Made by a program: the position numbers and the translations under genes. A stretch of DNA of 64,000 nucleotides from an uncultured Corynebacterium sp. (GTDB lineage: Bacteria > Actinomycetota > Actinomycetes > Mycobacteriales > Mycobacteriaceae), in contig NZ_CAMIGN010000013.1 in NCBI RefSeq assembly GCF_946221935.1, forward strand, positions 1-64,000, written 5' to 3'. Positions 1-8,763 of this stretch are shown in pieces. How positions within the stretch are numbered: position 1 is the stretch's first letter; each line of letters starts with the position of its first letter. Below the pieces are notes generated by a model that saw only the letters and a program-made list of their open reading frames with translations, was not told the DNA's origin and searched no databases.

Positions 1-1
1 A

Positions 2-47
2 CTCCCCACTAGTCGGTAACTGATTTCTCAGTCCAACTAATGGGGAG
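2..47. terminator. Imperfect hairpin at the window edge
   Basis: CTCCCCA (2-8) pairs with TGGGGAG (41-47), and the pairing continues inward with one mismatch (CTAGT against ACTAA). It may be the terminator of a gene that ends before the window. No T-run follows, so this is only a possible terminator. I see nothing else between here and the next gene. Confidence 0.3.
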
Positions 48-122
48 CAGCTCAGTTCATCCCTCGGGGGCGTCAATAGTTTAAGGGCTTAAGCGAACTA
101 GGCTAGCTGATTAACTAGCTGC

Positions 123-467
123 TTAGCTGAAGGAATCACCACAGGCACAGGAACCGGTGGCATTCGGGTTATCGATGGTGAAGCCCTGAGACTCGATGGT
201 GTCCGCAAAATCGATCTTCGCGCCCACCAGGTACGGGGAAGACATGCGGTCTACGACCAGATTCACGCCGTCGTACTCGTCAACCAGATCGCCATCCAGG
301 GAACGATCATCGAAAAACAGCTGGTAACGCAGACCGGCGCAGCCACCTGGCTGCACTGCGATACGCAGGGAAAGATCGTCGCGGCCCTCCTGTGCCAGCA
401 GTGCGCTGGCCTTCTGCTGAGCGGCCTCGGTCAGCTCCACACCGGTGACCTTCTCCGGAGCAGTCAT
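123..467 (-). CDS. A-type iron-sulfur cluster carrier (HesB/IscA/ErpA family)
   Basis: A small (114 aa) Fe-S cluster carrier that hands clusters to apo-enzymes in the cytosol. The three family cysteines are present: one in GGCAGLRYQ and the C-terminal pair in GSCACGDSF. I start it at the ATG at 467 (MTAPEKVTG), because GAGGAGG lies just upstream on the minus strand; a longer start at 482 would include that ribosome binding site. Actinobacterial homologues sit near the same DUF3043 gene. Biotin synthase and lipoyl synthase encoded in this window are plausible clients, but that is inference. Confidence 0.9.
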   Translation of the reverse strand: MTAPEKVTGVELTEAAQQKASALLAQEGRDDLSLRIAVQPGGCAGLRYQLFFDDRSLDGDLVDEYDGVNLVVDRMSSPYLVGAKIDFADTIESQGFTIDNPNATGSCACGDSFS

Positions 468-666
468 GTTGGTCCTCCTCATTCAACAAAAATGGCTTTA
501 CTCACAAGCCTTTGTTCACAAGCTACGCTTCATTGTTTCACAACGCCACTGCCCGTCCGCTTTATTCCCATGTTTGTTTCCTTCTTTATTGCAGTCTTAA
601 TTGCAGTAACTCCGCCACTGGGTTTTGGGTTTTGTTCCTCTGTGCTCCTGATCTAGCCTGTTACAT

Positions 667-1416
667 GTGAAAATGCCATGGACAAAGCAGGAAAAGGCCA
701 CCACAACGGCTGACGTAGTTAGCGACGCAGACGAGGGCGTCGCAAAGCCAGAAGCAGAGACTAAGGCAGCGGCAGAGACAAAAGGCGCGGCAGAGTCTCA
801 GGAAAAGACCTCCAAGGCATATACGCCGAAGAAGGGCAAAGCGACCCCGAAGCGCAACGACCAGGAGCGCAAGCACGGCGTACGCCGTAGTGCCTACTCC
901 GCCCCCAAAACGCCGGGCGAGGCCCGTAAGCAGCGCAAAGAACTCAAGGCCTCCATGTCCAAGGAAGAGTACAAGGCCATGAAGCAGCGCCAGCGGGACG
1001 AGGCGAACCGCGAACGCCGCCGCGCCAACGAGCGCATGATGGCTGGCGACGAGGACTACATGATGGATCGCGACAAGGGTCCGGAAAAGCGCTTTGTCCG
1101 CGATTGGGTCGATTCCCACCGTTACTTGTTGAACTTCTTCCTGCCGATGGCTGTGTTCGTTATCGCCATCATGATCTTTGGCATGTCCAATCCGAACGTG
1201 GCCAACTTGGCTTCCCTGGTGATGATGGTCGTGTTCCTCATCATGCTCGCCGAAGGGTTGTGGCTCGGTCGCCGCGTTAACCGTGAAGTCAACGAGCGCT
1301 TCCCGGATAACCCACACGGCAAGTTCTCGCTGGGCATGTACGCCTTTACCCGCGCGACTATGATCCGCCGCCTGCGCACCCCCGCCCCGCAGAAGCAGGT
1401 CGGCGACAGCGTCTAG
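667..1416 (+). CDS. DUF3043 family membrane protein
   Basis: 249 aa. The first half is highly charged, rich in Lys, Arg, Glu and Ala, and cytosolic (residues 1-150). Two hydrophobic segments follow (about 155-175 and 180-198), then a short basic tail. This matches the actinobacterial DUF3043 family, whose function is unknown. The gene starts at GTG 667, with an alternative ATG at 673. Its place between an A-type Fe-S carrier and cobT is a conserved actinobacterial linkage. It is divergent from the upstream gene. Confidence 0.85.
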   Translation: MKMPWTKQEKATTTADVVSDADEGVAKPEAETKAAAETKGAAESQEKTSKAYTPKKGKATPKRNDQERKHGVRRSAYSAPKTPGEARKQRKELKASMSKEEYKAMKQRQRDEANRERRRANERMMAGDEDYMMDRDKGPEKRFVRDWVDSHRYLLNFFLPMAVFVIAIMIFGMSNPNVANLASLVMMVVFLIMLAEGLWLGRRVNREVNERFPDNPHGKFSLGMYAFTRATMIRRLRTPAPQKQVGDSV

Positions 1417-1437
1417 TCAACATCTACACTTGTCCCC

Positions 1438-2442
1438 ATGGCACCTTCGACCTCCGCTCCGATTTTCCCACCGATCGTCCCTCCGGACGAGGCAGCTCGT
1501 AGTCGTGCTGCGCAGCTCCGCAGTACAGCGCCGACTGGCGCAGGAATTCCGGCTGGGTCGCTAGGGAAGCTCGAAGATATTGCAGCTTGGGTGGCGGCGT
1601 GCCAAAACACCGCTCCCGCCGCCGCGCTGGATGCTGCGCGGATGGTGCTGGTCACGGGCGATCACGGAGTGGCCGAAGCACACCCGGAGATCTCAACTCT
1701 TCCCGCTGATTTCAACTCCCAGGTGCGCGACGGCATTCTCGACGGGCAAGCTCCACTCGTGGATGCCTGCAGGTCGGCGCAGGTCGCTCTTTCTCTTATC
1801 GACACCGCACCGGATAAGCCCTCCGGTTCCATCGATACCGTGGATGCTTTGAACCCAGAAGAGTATGACGTTCATCTGGCGCGTGGCGTGCGGATCGCTG
1901 ACGAGGAGGCTGACCAGGGCACATCGATCCTTTTGTTGGGTGATTTTGGACGCGGGCTCACCACCGTCGCCGCTGCCGTGATCGGCAGCGTGTGCAGCGT
2001 GGAGCCGGTGAAAATCATCGGCCGTGGTTCCGGTATCAGTGATGAATCGTGGAAGACGAAGGTCGCGGCTATCCGCGACGCAATGTTCCGCGTGCGCGAT
2101 GACAAGGCTGTAGCTGCACGAGTTTTGCAGCGAATCGGTTCGGCGGATCTGGTGGTAATGGCGGGCATTTTGGCGCAATCCGCGGTCCGCCGCACGCCGG
2201 TGATTTTCGACGGCGTGGGCGCGACTGCTGCCGCTTTGTGCGCGCAAATGTTGGCGCCGGGTGCGGCTGCGTGGTGGATGGCCGCCTCACCGGGAACGGA
2301 GCCCGCTACTCTTTCCGCACTGAATGCGCTGGGGCTGGAACCGCTACTGGACTTGAAGATCGGCGCTGGCCAGGGACTCGGCGCCGTATTGGCGCTCCCT
2401 ATGGTGCGCTACGCGGTGGCTGCCTGCTCTACCAACGTATAA
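1438..2442 (+). CDS. cobT: Divergent CobT-like protein (nicotinate-nucleotide:dimethylbenzimidazole phosphoribosyltransferase family)
   Basis: 334 aa, close to the usual length. CobT normally activates dimethylbenzimidazole for the lower ligand of cobalamin. Family landmarks are visible but altered: GSLGKLE for the PPGSLGRLE loop, GDHGVAE for the GDHGVA motif, and GRGSGISDE for the conserved GRGTG segment. The usual GEMGIGNTT motif reads GDFGRGLTT. The C-terminal GEGSGA motif with the catalytic glutamate reads KIGAGQGLGA, so that Glu appears to be Ala. No cobU or cobS is next to it. The fold is likely kept, but normal activity is doubtful. Its end overlaps the end of convergent ilvE by 34 bp. 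Confidence 0.75.
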   Translation: MAPSTSAPIFPPIVPPDEAARSRAAQLRSTAPTGAGIPAGSLGKLEDIAAWVAACQNTAPAAALDAARMVLVTGDHGVAEAHPEISTLPADFNSQVRDGILDGQAPLVDACRSAQVALSLIDTAPDKPSGSIDTVDALNPEEYDVHLARGVRIADEEADQGTSILLLGDFGRGLTTVAAAVIGSVCSVEPVKIIGRGSGISDESWKTKVAAIRDAMFRVRDDKAVAARVLQRIGSADLVVMAGILAQSAVRRTPVIFDGVGATAAALCAQMLAPGAAAWWMAASPGTEPATLSALNALGLEPLLDLKIGAGQGLGAVLALPMVRYAVAACSTNV

Positions 2443-3587
2443 AGCCAGCCGTGCTTATCGGCGACGCGGCCGTTCTGAATGCCCGTCAGCTGCTCGCGCA
2501 GGCGCATCGTCACAGGGCCAGTCTGGCCACCATTCACCTGGAACTCGCCGGACTTGTCCTTGACAGTACCGACCGGCGTAACGACTGCAGCGGTGCCACA
2601 TGCAAATGCTTCGGTCATGACTCCGGACTTGGCAGCTTCCTTCCACTCGTCGGTGGAGATACGACGTTCCTCGACTTTGTATCCCAGGTCGCGTGCCAAC
2701 TCCAGCAGGGACAGGCGGGTAACGCCCGGGAGTAGCGAACCGGACAGTTCCGGAGTAACTAGCGTGACCCCGCTGCTCCCCTGCTCGCCGTCTTCGCTAC
2801 CGAAGACAAACGCCAGGTTCATGCCACCCATCTCCTCGATGTACTTGTGCTCGGTTGCGTCCAACCACACGACCTGGTCACAGCCTTCCTTCTGCGCGGA
2901 AGCCTGTGCCGCCAGGGATGCTGCATAGTTTCCAGCGAACTTCGCCGCACCGGTGCCACCGGGGGCGGCACGGGTGTAATCAGTGGACAGCCACACACTG
3001 ACGGGGTTGATACCACCGGAGAAGTAGGCGCCAGCCGGGGAGGCAATCACGAAATAGGTGTAGCTGCTGGCCGGGTGCACGCCCAGGCCGATTTCGCGAG
3101 AGATCATGAAGGGGCGCAAGTATAGGGATTCCTCGCCGCCTCCTTGCGGAACCCAGCACTGGTCGATCTCCACGATCTGTCGCAGGGACTCCAGGAACAG
3201 CTCTTCCGGCAGCTCCGGCATGGCCATGCGGGTAGCGGAGTTCTGGAAACGACGAGCGTTTTGCTCCGGGCGGAAGGTGACAATCTTGCCATCCTCACCG
3301 CGATAAGCCTTCAGGCCTTCAAAGATGGCCTGCCCATAGTGGAACACGCTGGATGCGGGATCCATCTGAATCTGCTGGTAAGGCTCCACACGGGCGTTGT
3401 GCCAGCCTTCGTCGACCGTCCAGTCGATAGCAACCATGTGGTCGGTGAAGTGGTTGCCGAACCCCGGTGCGGTGAGAATTTCGGCGATTCTCTCCTCAGT
3501 TGTCGGGTTCTCGTTGCGAGTAACGGTGAACTCCACCGGAGAAGCGTTCTGCTGTGCCTGTGAGTCTGTCTTCGGAGTGCTAGTCAT
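2409..3587 (-). CDS. ilvE: Branched-chain amino acid aminotransferase
   Basis: A class IV PLP enzyme (392 aa from the ATG at 3587) that makes the last step of valine, leucine and isoleucine synthesis from the 2-oxo acids with glutamate as donor. The PLP-binding lysine lies in GAAKFAGNYAASL (about residue 218). The YLRPFMISRE segment and the late FACGTAAVVTPVG phosphate-binding segment are both present. A GTG two codons upstream is an alternative start. Convergent with cobT and divergent from pepA. Confidence 0.95.
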   Translation of the reverse strand: MTSTPKTDSQAQQNASPVEFTVTRNENPTTEERIAEILTAPGFGNHFTDHMVAIDWTVDEGWHNARVEPYQQIQMDPASSVFHYGQAIFEGLKAYRGEDGKIVTFRPEQNARRFQNSATRMAMPELPEELFLESLRQIVEIDQCWVPQGGGEESLYLRPFMISREIGLGVHPASSYTYFVIASPAGAYFSGGINPVSVWLSTDYTRAAPGGTGAAKFAGNYAASLAAQASAQKEGCDQVVWLDATEHKYIEEMGGMNLAFVFGSEDGEQGSSGVTLVTPELSGSLLPGVTRLSLLELARDLGYKVEERRISTDEWKEAAKSGVMTEAFACGTAAVVTPVGTVKDKSGEFQVNGGQTGPVTMRLREQLTGIQNGRVADKHGWLYTLVEQAATA

Positions 3588-3681
3588 GCACACCAGCGTA
3601 CTCCGCCCCAGTTGAAAAGTGTGAGGAAGCTAACAATTCTTTTCATTAACCCCAGGGTTTTTACACCCTCAGCCGTCGCGC

Positions 3682-3730
3682 AACTGTTTCTGGGTATTGT
3701 GAAAACAGTGAATAAAGACAGTGAATAGAG
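3682..3730. repeat. Inverted and tandem repeats in the ilvE-pepA intergenic region
   Basis: The divergent 230-bp spacer between ilvE and pepA contains a near-palindrome, ACTGTTTC facing GAAAACAGT (3683-3709). It runs into a 13-bp tandem repeat, ACAGTGAATAAAG (3705-3717) and ACAGTGAATAGAG (3718-3730). The position suggests a regulator site for one or both genes. I recognise no known operator. Confidence 0.4.
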
Positions 3731-3824
3731 ACCTTGTGCAGACGCACAAGCCGGCGTACAAGACGGCGCGCAGAGCGACGTCATTAACGCTGTCCAAAAC
3801 TTCGAAGGAGCAGTCGAAACAGTT

Positions 3825-5525
3825 ATGACCACCAACATCACTGGCCTTCCCTCCCGTGGCCACATCCCGCAGATGTCGCTGGTACAAACCAATTCCACGT
3901 TGGACGATGGCGCGACCAAAACTCCCTCGGTCATCGATACGCTGGTCATCCCGGTCTTCGAAGGCGAGGCTGGTCTGGAGCTCACCGGCGCTCCTATTGA
4001 CGCCCTCACGGCCGAACAGCAGCTGGAAATGTGGAAGCTACTGATCTCCGTAGGCGCAAAGGGCACGGCTGGCGAAGTCACGGTGGTTCCGAACCTGTCA
4101 GCTGCGTCGCGAACCGATGTCGTTTCCACTGGCACCCTCTCCGCACAGCTACAGGAGTCCACGCAAGATCCGCAGACCGCCGGGGGCGTCGTCGAGGCCG
4201 GCGATGGAGTGCGTGGCCCGGAGAAGATCCTGGCAATCGGTATGGGACCAGCAGATGAAGTATCCGCGGAAGACGTCCGCGTGGCCGCAGGCGTGGCATC
4301 GCGAAACATTAAGAACCCCAGCGCCAACCCTGCTGAAGGTGCCGACGGCGCACAGGGACAGGTACGTGGTGCGCGCGTCGTAAGTGCACTAGGGCTGCTC
4401 GGCGCAGAAGCCGCTTTGGTCGGCCATGCACTGGGCGCCTACGAATACCGCGGGCTGAAATCGGCGGCATCGACCCCGGCAATTGAATCGATCGAGGTGC
4501 TAACCGCTGAGGATCCGGCAGAGATCCTCGAGCACGCGCTGGCAACGGTGCGCGCGGTGGCACTGGCGCGCGACCTCGTGAATACTCCCTCCAACGTGCT
4601 GTACCCCGAAAGCTATGCTGCCATCATCTCCGAGGCTGTTCAGCACGCGGACATCAGCGTCGAGGTGCTAGACGACGCAGCGCTGGAAGAGCAGGGGTTC
4701 GGCGGCATTCTGGGAGTAGGTAAGGGTTCTGCCCGTGGGCCGCGCCTGGTGCGTCTGGACTACAATCCTGACAAGATCGCCGATGATTCCCCGCGTGTGG
4801 CGCTGGTCGGCAAGGGCATCACCTTCGATACCGGCGGCATTTCCCTCAAGCCACCGGCAAAGATGTGGAACATGATCTCGGACATGGGCGGGTCCGCAGC
4901 AGTAGTTGCAGCAGTGATTGCCGCCGCCGAATTGAATATTCCCGTTCACGTCACCGCGACCATTCCGCTGGCAGAGAACATGCCCGGTGGAAATGCCACC
5001 CGGCCAGGCGACGTGCTTCGCCACTACGGTGGCACCACCACCGAGGTGTGGAACACCGACGCGGAAGGCCGCCTAGTACTGGCCGACGCAATCGTGCGAG
5101 CCTGCGAGGACAAGCCGGACTACCTTATTGAAACCGCCACCTTGACCGGAGCGCAGATTGTGGCCCTGGGTGAACGCACCCCGGGCATTATGGGATCCAT
5201 GGATTTCCGCGACCGGGTGGCGATGGTCTCCCAGCGGGTCGGCGATGCTGGTTGGCCCATGCCCCTGCCCGCGGAGCTGGGCGAAGCGCTGAAATCTGAC
5301 GTTGCAGATATCAAGAACATCTCTGGTAACCGCTGGGGTGGCATGTCCGTGGCCGGCCACTACCTAAAGAAGTTCGTCCCCGAAGGCGTGCAGTGGGTGC
5401 ACATTGACGTTGCTGGTCCGGCATACAACGATGGCGCCCCCTACGGCTACACACCGAAGCGCGCCACCGGCTCTCCAGTACGCACGATCATCGCGGCACT
5501 GGAAGACATTGCGCTCAAGGGCTAG
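3825..5525 (+). CDS. pepA: Leucyl aminopeptidase (M17 family)
   Basis: A cytosolic di-metal aminopeptidase that trims N-terminal residues from peptides. The catalytic domain shows GKGITFDTGG (metal-binding Lys and Asp), the GGNATRPGD segment and the family signature NTDAEGRLVLADAI with the metal-binding Asp and Glu. At 566 aa it is somewhat longer than the usual 500. The extra length lies in the less conserved N-terminal macro-like domain, which holds a Gly/Ala/Asp-rich stretch around residues 110-150. The best Shine-Dalgarno match (GAAGGAG) is about 14 nt upstream of the ATG, which is long. Confidence 0.95.
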   Translation: MTTNITGLPSRGHIPQMSLVQTNSTLDDGATKTPSVIDTLVIPVFEGEAGLELTGAPIDALTAEQQLEMWKLLISVGAKGTAGEVTVVPNLSAASRTDVVSTGTLSAQLQESTQDPQTAGGVVEAGDGVRGPEKILAIGMGPADEVSAEDVRVAAGVASRNIKNPSANPAEGADGAQGQVRGARVVSALGLLGAEAALVGHALGAYEYRGLKSAASTPAIESIEVLTAEDPAEILEHALATVRAVALARDLVNTPSNVLYPESYAAIISEAVQHADISVEVLDDAALEEQGFGGILGVGKGSARGPRLVRLDYNPDKIADDSPRVALVGKGITFDTGGISLKPPAKMWNMISDMGGSAAVVAAVIAAAELNIPVHVTATIPLAENMPGGNATRPGDVLRHYGGTTTEVWNTDAEGRLVLADAIVRACEDKPDYLIETATLTGAQIVALGERTPGIMGSMDFRDRVAMVSQRVGDAGWPMPLPAELGEALKSDVADIKNISGNRWGGMSVAGHYLKKFVPEGVQWVHIDVAGPAYNDGAPYGYTPKRATGSPVRTIIAALEDIALKG

Positions 5526-5546
5526 CGTTCAAGGGCTAGGCAGGGG

Positions 5547-5945
5547 CTAATCGCCCTCTAGCTCGCTGCGTCGCTGCTCGAATTGGGCGCGCCGTTCGCG
5601 CTGTTCCAGACGCTTCTGGATGAGCCGATCGCGCTCAATGCGATCGCGCATCCGCTGCGGATAGCCGGTCTCCTCCGCGAAATACAGCGGAATCCCCACA
5701 GCCTGGGCCACCTTATCGATTCCCTTCGGCCCGCCGATGCGGCGACGCGTCCACTCCCCTTCGCTATCGACCAGCACCACGGACATCTCGTTAACGATTG
5801 TCTCGGGTTCCACGAAGCCTTCCACGCCGCGGCGTGCCCCCGCCCATTGCTGGAGGTAACTGAGGTCCTTGGGTCGGATAGTCTCCCCCGGTGCACGCGG
5901 TGGTCTGGTGGAGCTGTTTTTGTTCCGGCCGAAAAGATTAAACAC
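5547..5945 (-). CDS. Conserved hypothetical cytosolic protein
   Basis: 132 aa from GTG 5945, giving MFNLFGRNK; a longer frame to 5984 needs a TTG start. It is soluble and has no membrane segment. A central segment (SVVLVDSEGEWTRRRIGG to about VGIPLYFAEETGYP) looks folded, followed by an Arg/Glu-rich helical tail (about residues 95-130). I recall similar short proteins beside sucB in other corynebacteria but know of no function. It is convergent with pepA and divergent from sucB. Confidence 0.7.
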   Translation of the reverse strand: MFNLFGRNKNSSTRPPRAPGETIRPKDLSYLQQWAGARRGVEGFVEPETIVNEMSVVLVDSEGEWTRRRIGGPKGIDKVAQAVGIPLYFAEETGYPQRMRDRIERDRLIQKRLEQRERRAQFEQRRSELEGD

Positions 5946-6128
5946 GCTTAGCGATTCTAGTTCACGGACCCAGCGGTTCCCCAAAGGTGCGCGGGGCGTG
6001 AGGTGGCGTCAACAAAGAAGGGGTGAGGGGGCAGACAACGGTGGTGGGTCAAGGCGCGTAGACTTATGTAGTATTTCAACCAAATAACCACAGCTGATTT
6101 TCGTTTAGCTTGAGGAGCTTCAAACACC

Positions 6129-8261
6129 ATGGCGTACTCCGTCGAAATGCCCGAACTGGGCGAGTCCGTAACCGAGGGCACCGTTACTCAGTGGCTGAAG
6201 AAGGTCGGAGACAAGGTCTCCGTTGACGAGCCGTTGCTTGAGGTATCGACCGACAAGGTTGATACGGAGATCCCTTCCCCCGCGAGTGGTGTGCTGCTGA
6301 AGATTATTGCCGAGGAAGACGACACCGTGGATGTCGGTGCCGTCATCGCGGAAATCGGCGAGGAGGGCGAGGAGCCTTCTGATTCTGACGCCGACAGCTC
6401 CAGCGACGACGATTCCAGCGAGGCAGCCGAGGCTGAGTCCGCTGACTCTTCCGACGAGAACGAGGCCGAGGAGTCCGGTGCTGGTTCCGCTTCCGGCGAG
6501 GCTGAGGACGTCACCATGCCGGAGCTCGGCGAGTCCGTCACCGAGGGCACCATCACCCAGTGGCTGAAGAAGGTCGGCGACAAGGTCGAGGTCGACGAGC
6601 CACTGCTCGAGGTCTCCACCGATAAGGTCGACACCGAGATCCCCTCCCCGGTCGCAGGCACCCTGGTAGAGATCCTGGCCAACGAAGACGACACTGTCGA
6701 CGTCGGTGCAGTCATCGCTCGCATCGGCGACGAAAACGCTACTGCATCCAGCTCCAAGTCCGAGGACAAGAAGCAGGACGACAAGGCTGACGAAGCTAAC
6801 GAGGCTGAGGAGAAGAAGACTGACGAGGCTTCCGATAACTCTGGTTCCGCTTCCGGCGAGGCTGAGGACGTCACCATGCCGGAGCTTGGCGAGTCCGTCA
6901 CCGAGGGCACCATCACCCAGTGGCTGAAGAGCGTCGGCGACAAGGTTGAGGTCGACGAGCCGCTGCTGGAGGTCTCCACCGATAAGGTCGACACCGAGAT
7001 CCCCTCCCCGGTCGCAGGAACCCTGGTAGAGATCCTGGCCAACGAAGACGACACTGTCGACGTCGGTGCAGTCATCGCTCGCATCGGCGACGAAAACGCT
7101 ACTGCATCCAGCTCCAAGTCCGAGGACAAGAAGCAGGACGACAAGGCTGACGAAGCTAACGAGGCTGAGGAGAAGGCCGAGAACAAGAAGGCCGAGGACA
7201 AGGCCGAGCCACAAGCCGAGGAGAAGAAGGCCGAGGCTAAGCAGGCTGAGAAGAAGGCCGAAGCTAAGTCCTCCGAGACGGATGCAAAGAAGTCGAAGCC
7301 TGCCGAGGGCAACCTCCCTTATGTCACTCCGCTGGTACGCAAGCTTGCTGAAAAGCATGGCGTCGATCTGTCTAGCGTCGAGGGAACCGGCGTCGGCGGC
7401 CGTATCCGCAAGCAGGACATCCTGGCAGCGGCGGAAGGCACCTCCGCATCTGGCTCCGCTGCATCTGATTCCTCTGCGAAGTCCGCTTCCCCAGCTGGTC
7501 CGCGAGCTTCCTCCTACAAGGTCGACCCGGCCAAGCAGGAGCTGCGTGGCACGACCAAGAAGGTCAGCCGTATCCGCGAGATCACCGCAAAGACCACCCT
7601 GGATTCCCTGCACGCTGCTGCTCAGCTGACGCAGGTTCACGAGGTCGACATGACTCACATCGCAGAACTGCGCAAGGCCAACAAGCAGGCCTTTGCAGAT
7701 AAGCACGGTGTGAACCTGACCTACCTGCCGTTCTTCGCGAAGGCAGCGGTCGAGGCGCTGATCTCCCACCCGAATGTCAATGCTTCCTACAATGCAGAGA
7801 CCAAGGAAATGACCTACCACGAGCGGGTGAACCTGGGCATTGCCGTGGATACGGAGGCTGGCCTGCTGAGCCCGGTTATCCACGATGCGCAGGATCTGTC
7901 CCTGCCGGAGCTGGCCAAGGCCATCGTGGACATTGCTGACCGTGCGCGCAACAAGAAGCTGAAGCCGAATGATCTGTCCGGCGGCACCTTCACCATCACC
8001 AATATCGGTTCTGAGGGAGCCCTGACCGATACTCCGATCCTGGTTCCGCCGCAGGCTGCCATGATCGGCACGGGTGCCATTGTGAAGCGTCCGGTGGTGC
8101 TGAGTGAGGATGACGGCGAAGCTATCGCCATCCGCCAGATGGTCTTCCTGCCGATGACCTACGATCACCAGGTGATTGACGGCGCCGATGCAGGTCGCTT
8201 CATGTCCACCCTGCGCGATCGCCTGGAGAACTCGGACTTCACCGAGGATCTGGAGCTCTAG
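6129..8261 (+). CDS. sucB: Dihydrolipoyl acyltransferase (E2) of the 2-oxoacid dehydrogenase complex, three lipoyl domains
   Basis: The core acyltransferase of the pyruvate/2-oxoglutarate dehydrogenase complex (710 aa). Three N-terminal lipoyl domains (about residues 2-77, 125-200 and 245-320) each carry the lipoylated Lys in STDKVDTEIPSP. They are joined by acidic/Ala/Lys-rich linkers. The peripheral E3-binding domain follows (YVTPLVRKLAEKHGV, about 397-435), then the catalytic domain with HQVIDGADAGRF (His and Asp of the active site). GAGGAG lies 12 nt before the ATG. lipB and lipA, which make the lipoyl cofactor, are next. In this genus this protein serves as E2 with AceE, encoded at 46947. 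Confidence 0.95.
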   Translation: MAYSVEMPELGESVTEGTVTQWLKKVGDKVSVDEPLLEVSTDKVDTEIPSPASGVLLKIIAEEDDTVDVGAVIAEIGEEGEEPSDSDADSSSDDDSSEAAEAESADSSDENEAEESGAGSASGEAEDVTMPELGESVTEGTITQWLKKVGDKVEVDEPLLEVSTDKVDTEIPSPVAGTLVEILANEDDTVDVGAVIARIGDENATASSSKSEDKKQDDKADEANEAEEKKTDEASDNSGSASGEAEDVTMPELGESVTEGTITQWLKSVGDKVEVDEPLLEVSTDKVDTEIPSPVAGTLVEILANEDDTVDVGAVIARIGDENATASSSKSEDKKQDDKADEANEAEEKAENKKAEDKAEPQAEEKKAEAKQAEKKAEAKSSETDAKKSKPAEGNLPYVTPLVRKLAEKHGVDLSSVEGTGVGGRIRKQDILAAAEGTSASGSAASDSSAKSASPAGPRASSYKVDPAKQELRGTTKKVSRIREITAKTTLDSLHAAAQLTQVHEVDMTHIAELRKANKQAFADKHGVNLTYLPFFAKAAVEALISHPNVNASYNAETKEMTYHERVNLGIAVDTEAGLLSPVIHDAQDLSLPELAKAIVDIADRARNKKLKPNDLSGGTFTITNIGSEGALTDTPILVPPQAAMIGTGAIVKRPVVLSEDDGEAIAIRQMVFLPMTYDHQVIDGADAGRFMSTLRDRLENSDFTEDLEL
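6481..7176 (+). repeat. Near-identical 360-bp direct repeat inside sucB (lipoyl domains 2 and 3)
   Basis: 6481-6816 and 6841-7176 align without gaps and differ at about 7 of 336 positions by my count. Each copy covers one whole lipoyl domain and the following Lys/Asp/Glu-rich linker. The first lipoyl domain encodes a similar protein but its DNA is much more divergent. The pattern indicates a recent duplication or gene conversion between domains 2 and 3. Confidence 0.9.
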
Positions 8262-8305
8262 GCTGTTAGCTGCTGCCCGCCATTAAGTTCCAGCTATCCT
8301 GGCAA

Positions 8306-8340
8306 AGCGTCGACCCCGCTTCCCGCGGGGTCGGCGTTCT
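8306..8340 (+). terminator. Hairpin downstream of sucB
   Basis: CGACCCCGC (8311-8319) and GCGGGGTCG (8325-8333) form a strong GC stem with a five-base loop. The stem extends on both sides with wobble pairs. The downstream sequence GCGTTCTG is only mildly T-rich. It lies 45 bp after the sucB stop, as expected for a terminator. Confidence 0.65.
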
Positions 8341-8451
8341 GCATTGCGCGGCCTTTCCTGCCACTTCCCACCAGCCTCACCAGCCCCACCAACCTCACCA
8401 GCCTTGCCAGACAGACCCTCAGCCCGGTCACAGTAGGTGCCCAGACCCCCA

Positions 8452-8575
8452 AATGTCGTTAGATCGGGAATCTGTTAAAGACAACTATTCCCACTTATCC
8501 AAACGTGCAGGTCAGAGAGTTTCAGAATAATTGAATCCGGGTTCCCTTTTTGCAGAATCCCGATTCAACGACATT
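8452..8575. repeat. Interspersed element with inverted ends, copy 1 (A end left)
   Basis: A 124-bp element. The left end reads AATGTCGTTAGATCGGGAAT; the right end is its near inverse, AATGTCGTTGAATCGGGATT read on the minus strand. A shared internal motif, TGCAGGTCAG, lies 54 bp from the left (A) end. Copies 2 (36069-36193) and 3 (44528-44651) have the same size, ends and internal motif. It contains no ORF. This looks like a MITE or REP-like family. I saw no clear target duplication. Confidence 0.75.
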
Positions 8576-8632
8576 CGTCCGTTTCTCGGCCGCAAATGAC
8601 GAGCACATGGTGACCTACAAGGTGCTTAACCA

Positions 8633-8700
8633 CTCCGACAGTGATCACTCTCCGACAATGCCCACCCTCTGACAATGCTCACCCTCAGACAGCGCTCACC
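8633..8700. repeat. Four imperfect 17-bp tandem repeats upstream of lipB
   Basis: Units at 8633-8649, 8650-8666, 8667-8683 and 8684-8700, with a consensus near CTCYGACAATGCTCACC. The first unit is the most diverged. The array ends 64 bp before the chosen lipB start, so it sits in the likely promoter or leader region. An open frame from 8641 runs through the array, but I place the gene start downstream of it. Confidence 0.75.
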
Positions 8701-8763
8701 ACCTGCGCCCTAACCTGCACCACCAGATCCAAGGCTCTTAACCGCTGGAGTACTATCGCCACC

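Noticed and set aside
6120..8168. 682-residue ORF on the minus strand across sucB
   Set aside because: Entirely antisense to a clear E2 gene; its Gly/Val/Leu-rich translation comes from the repeat-rich, acidic coding strand.
8633..8700. CRISPR array
   Set aside because: The 17-bp units are directly adjacent with no spacers; the same holds for the 14-bp and 27-bp arrays. No cas genes are present.
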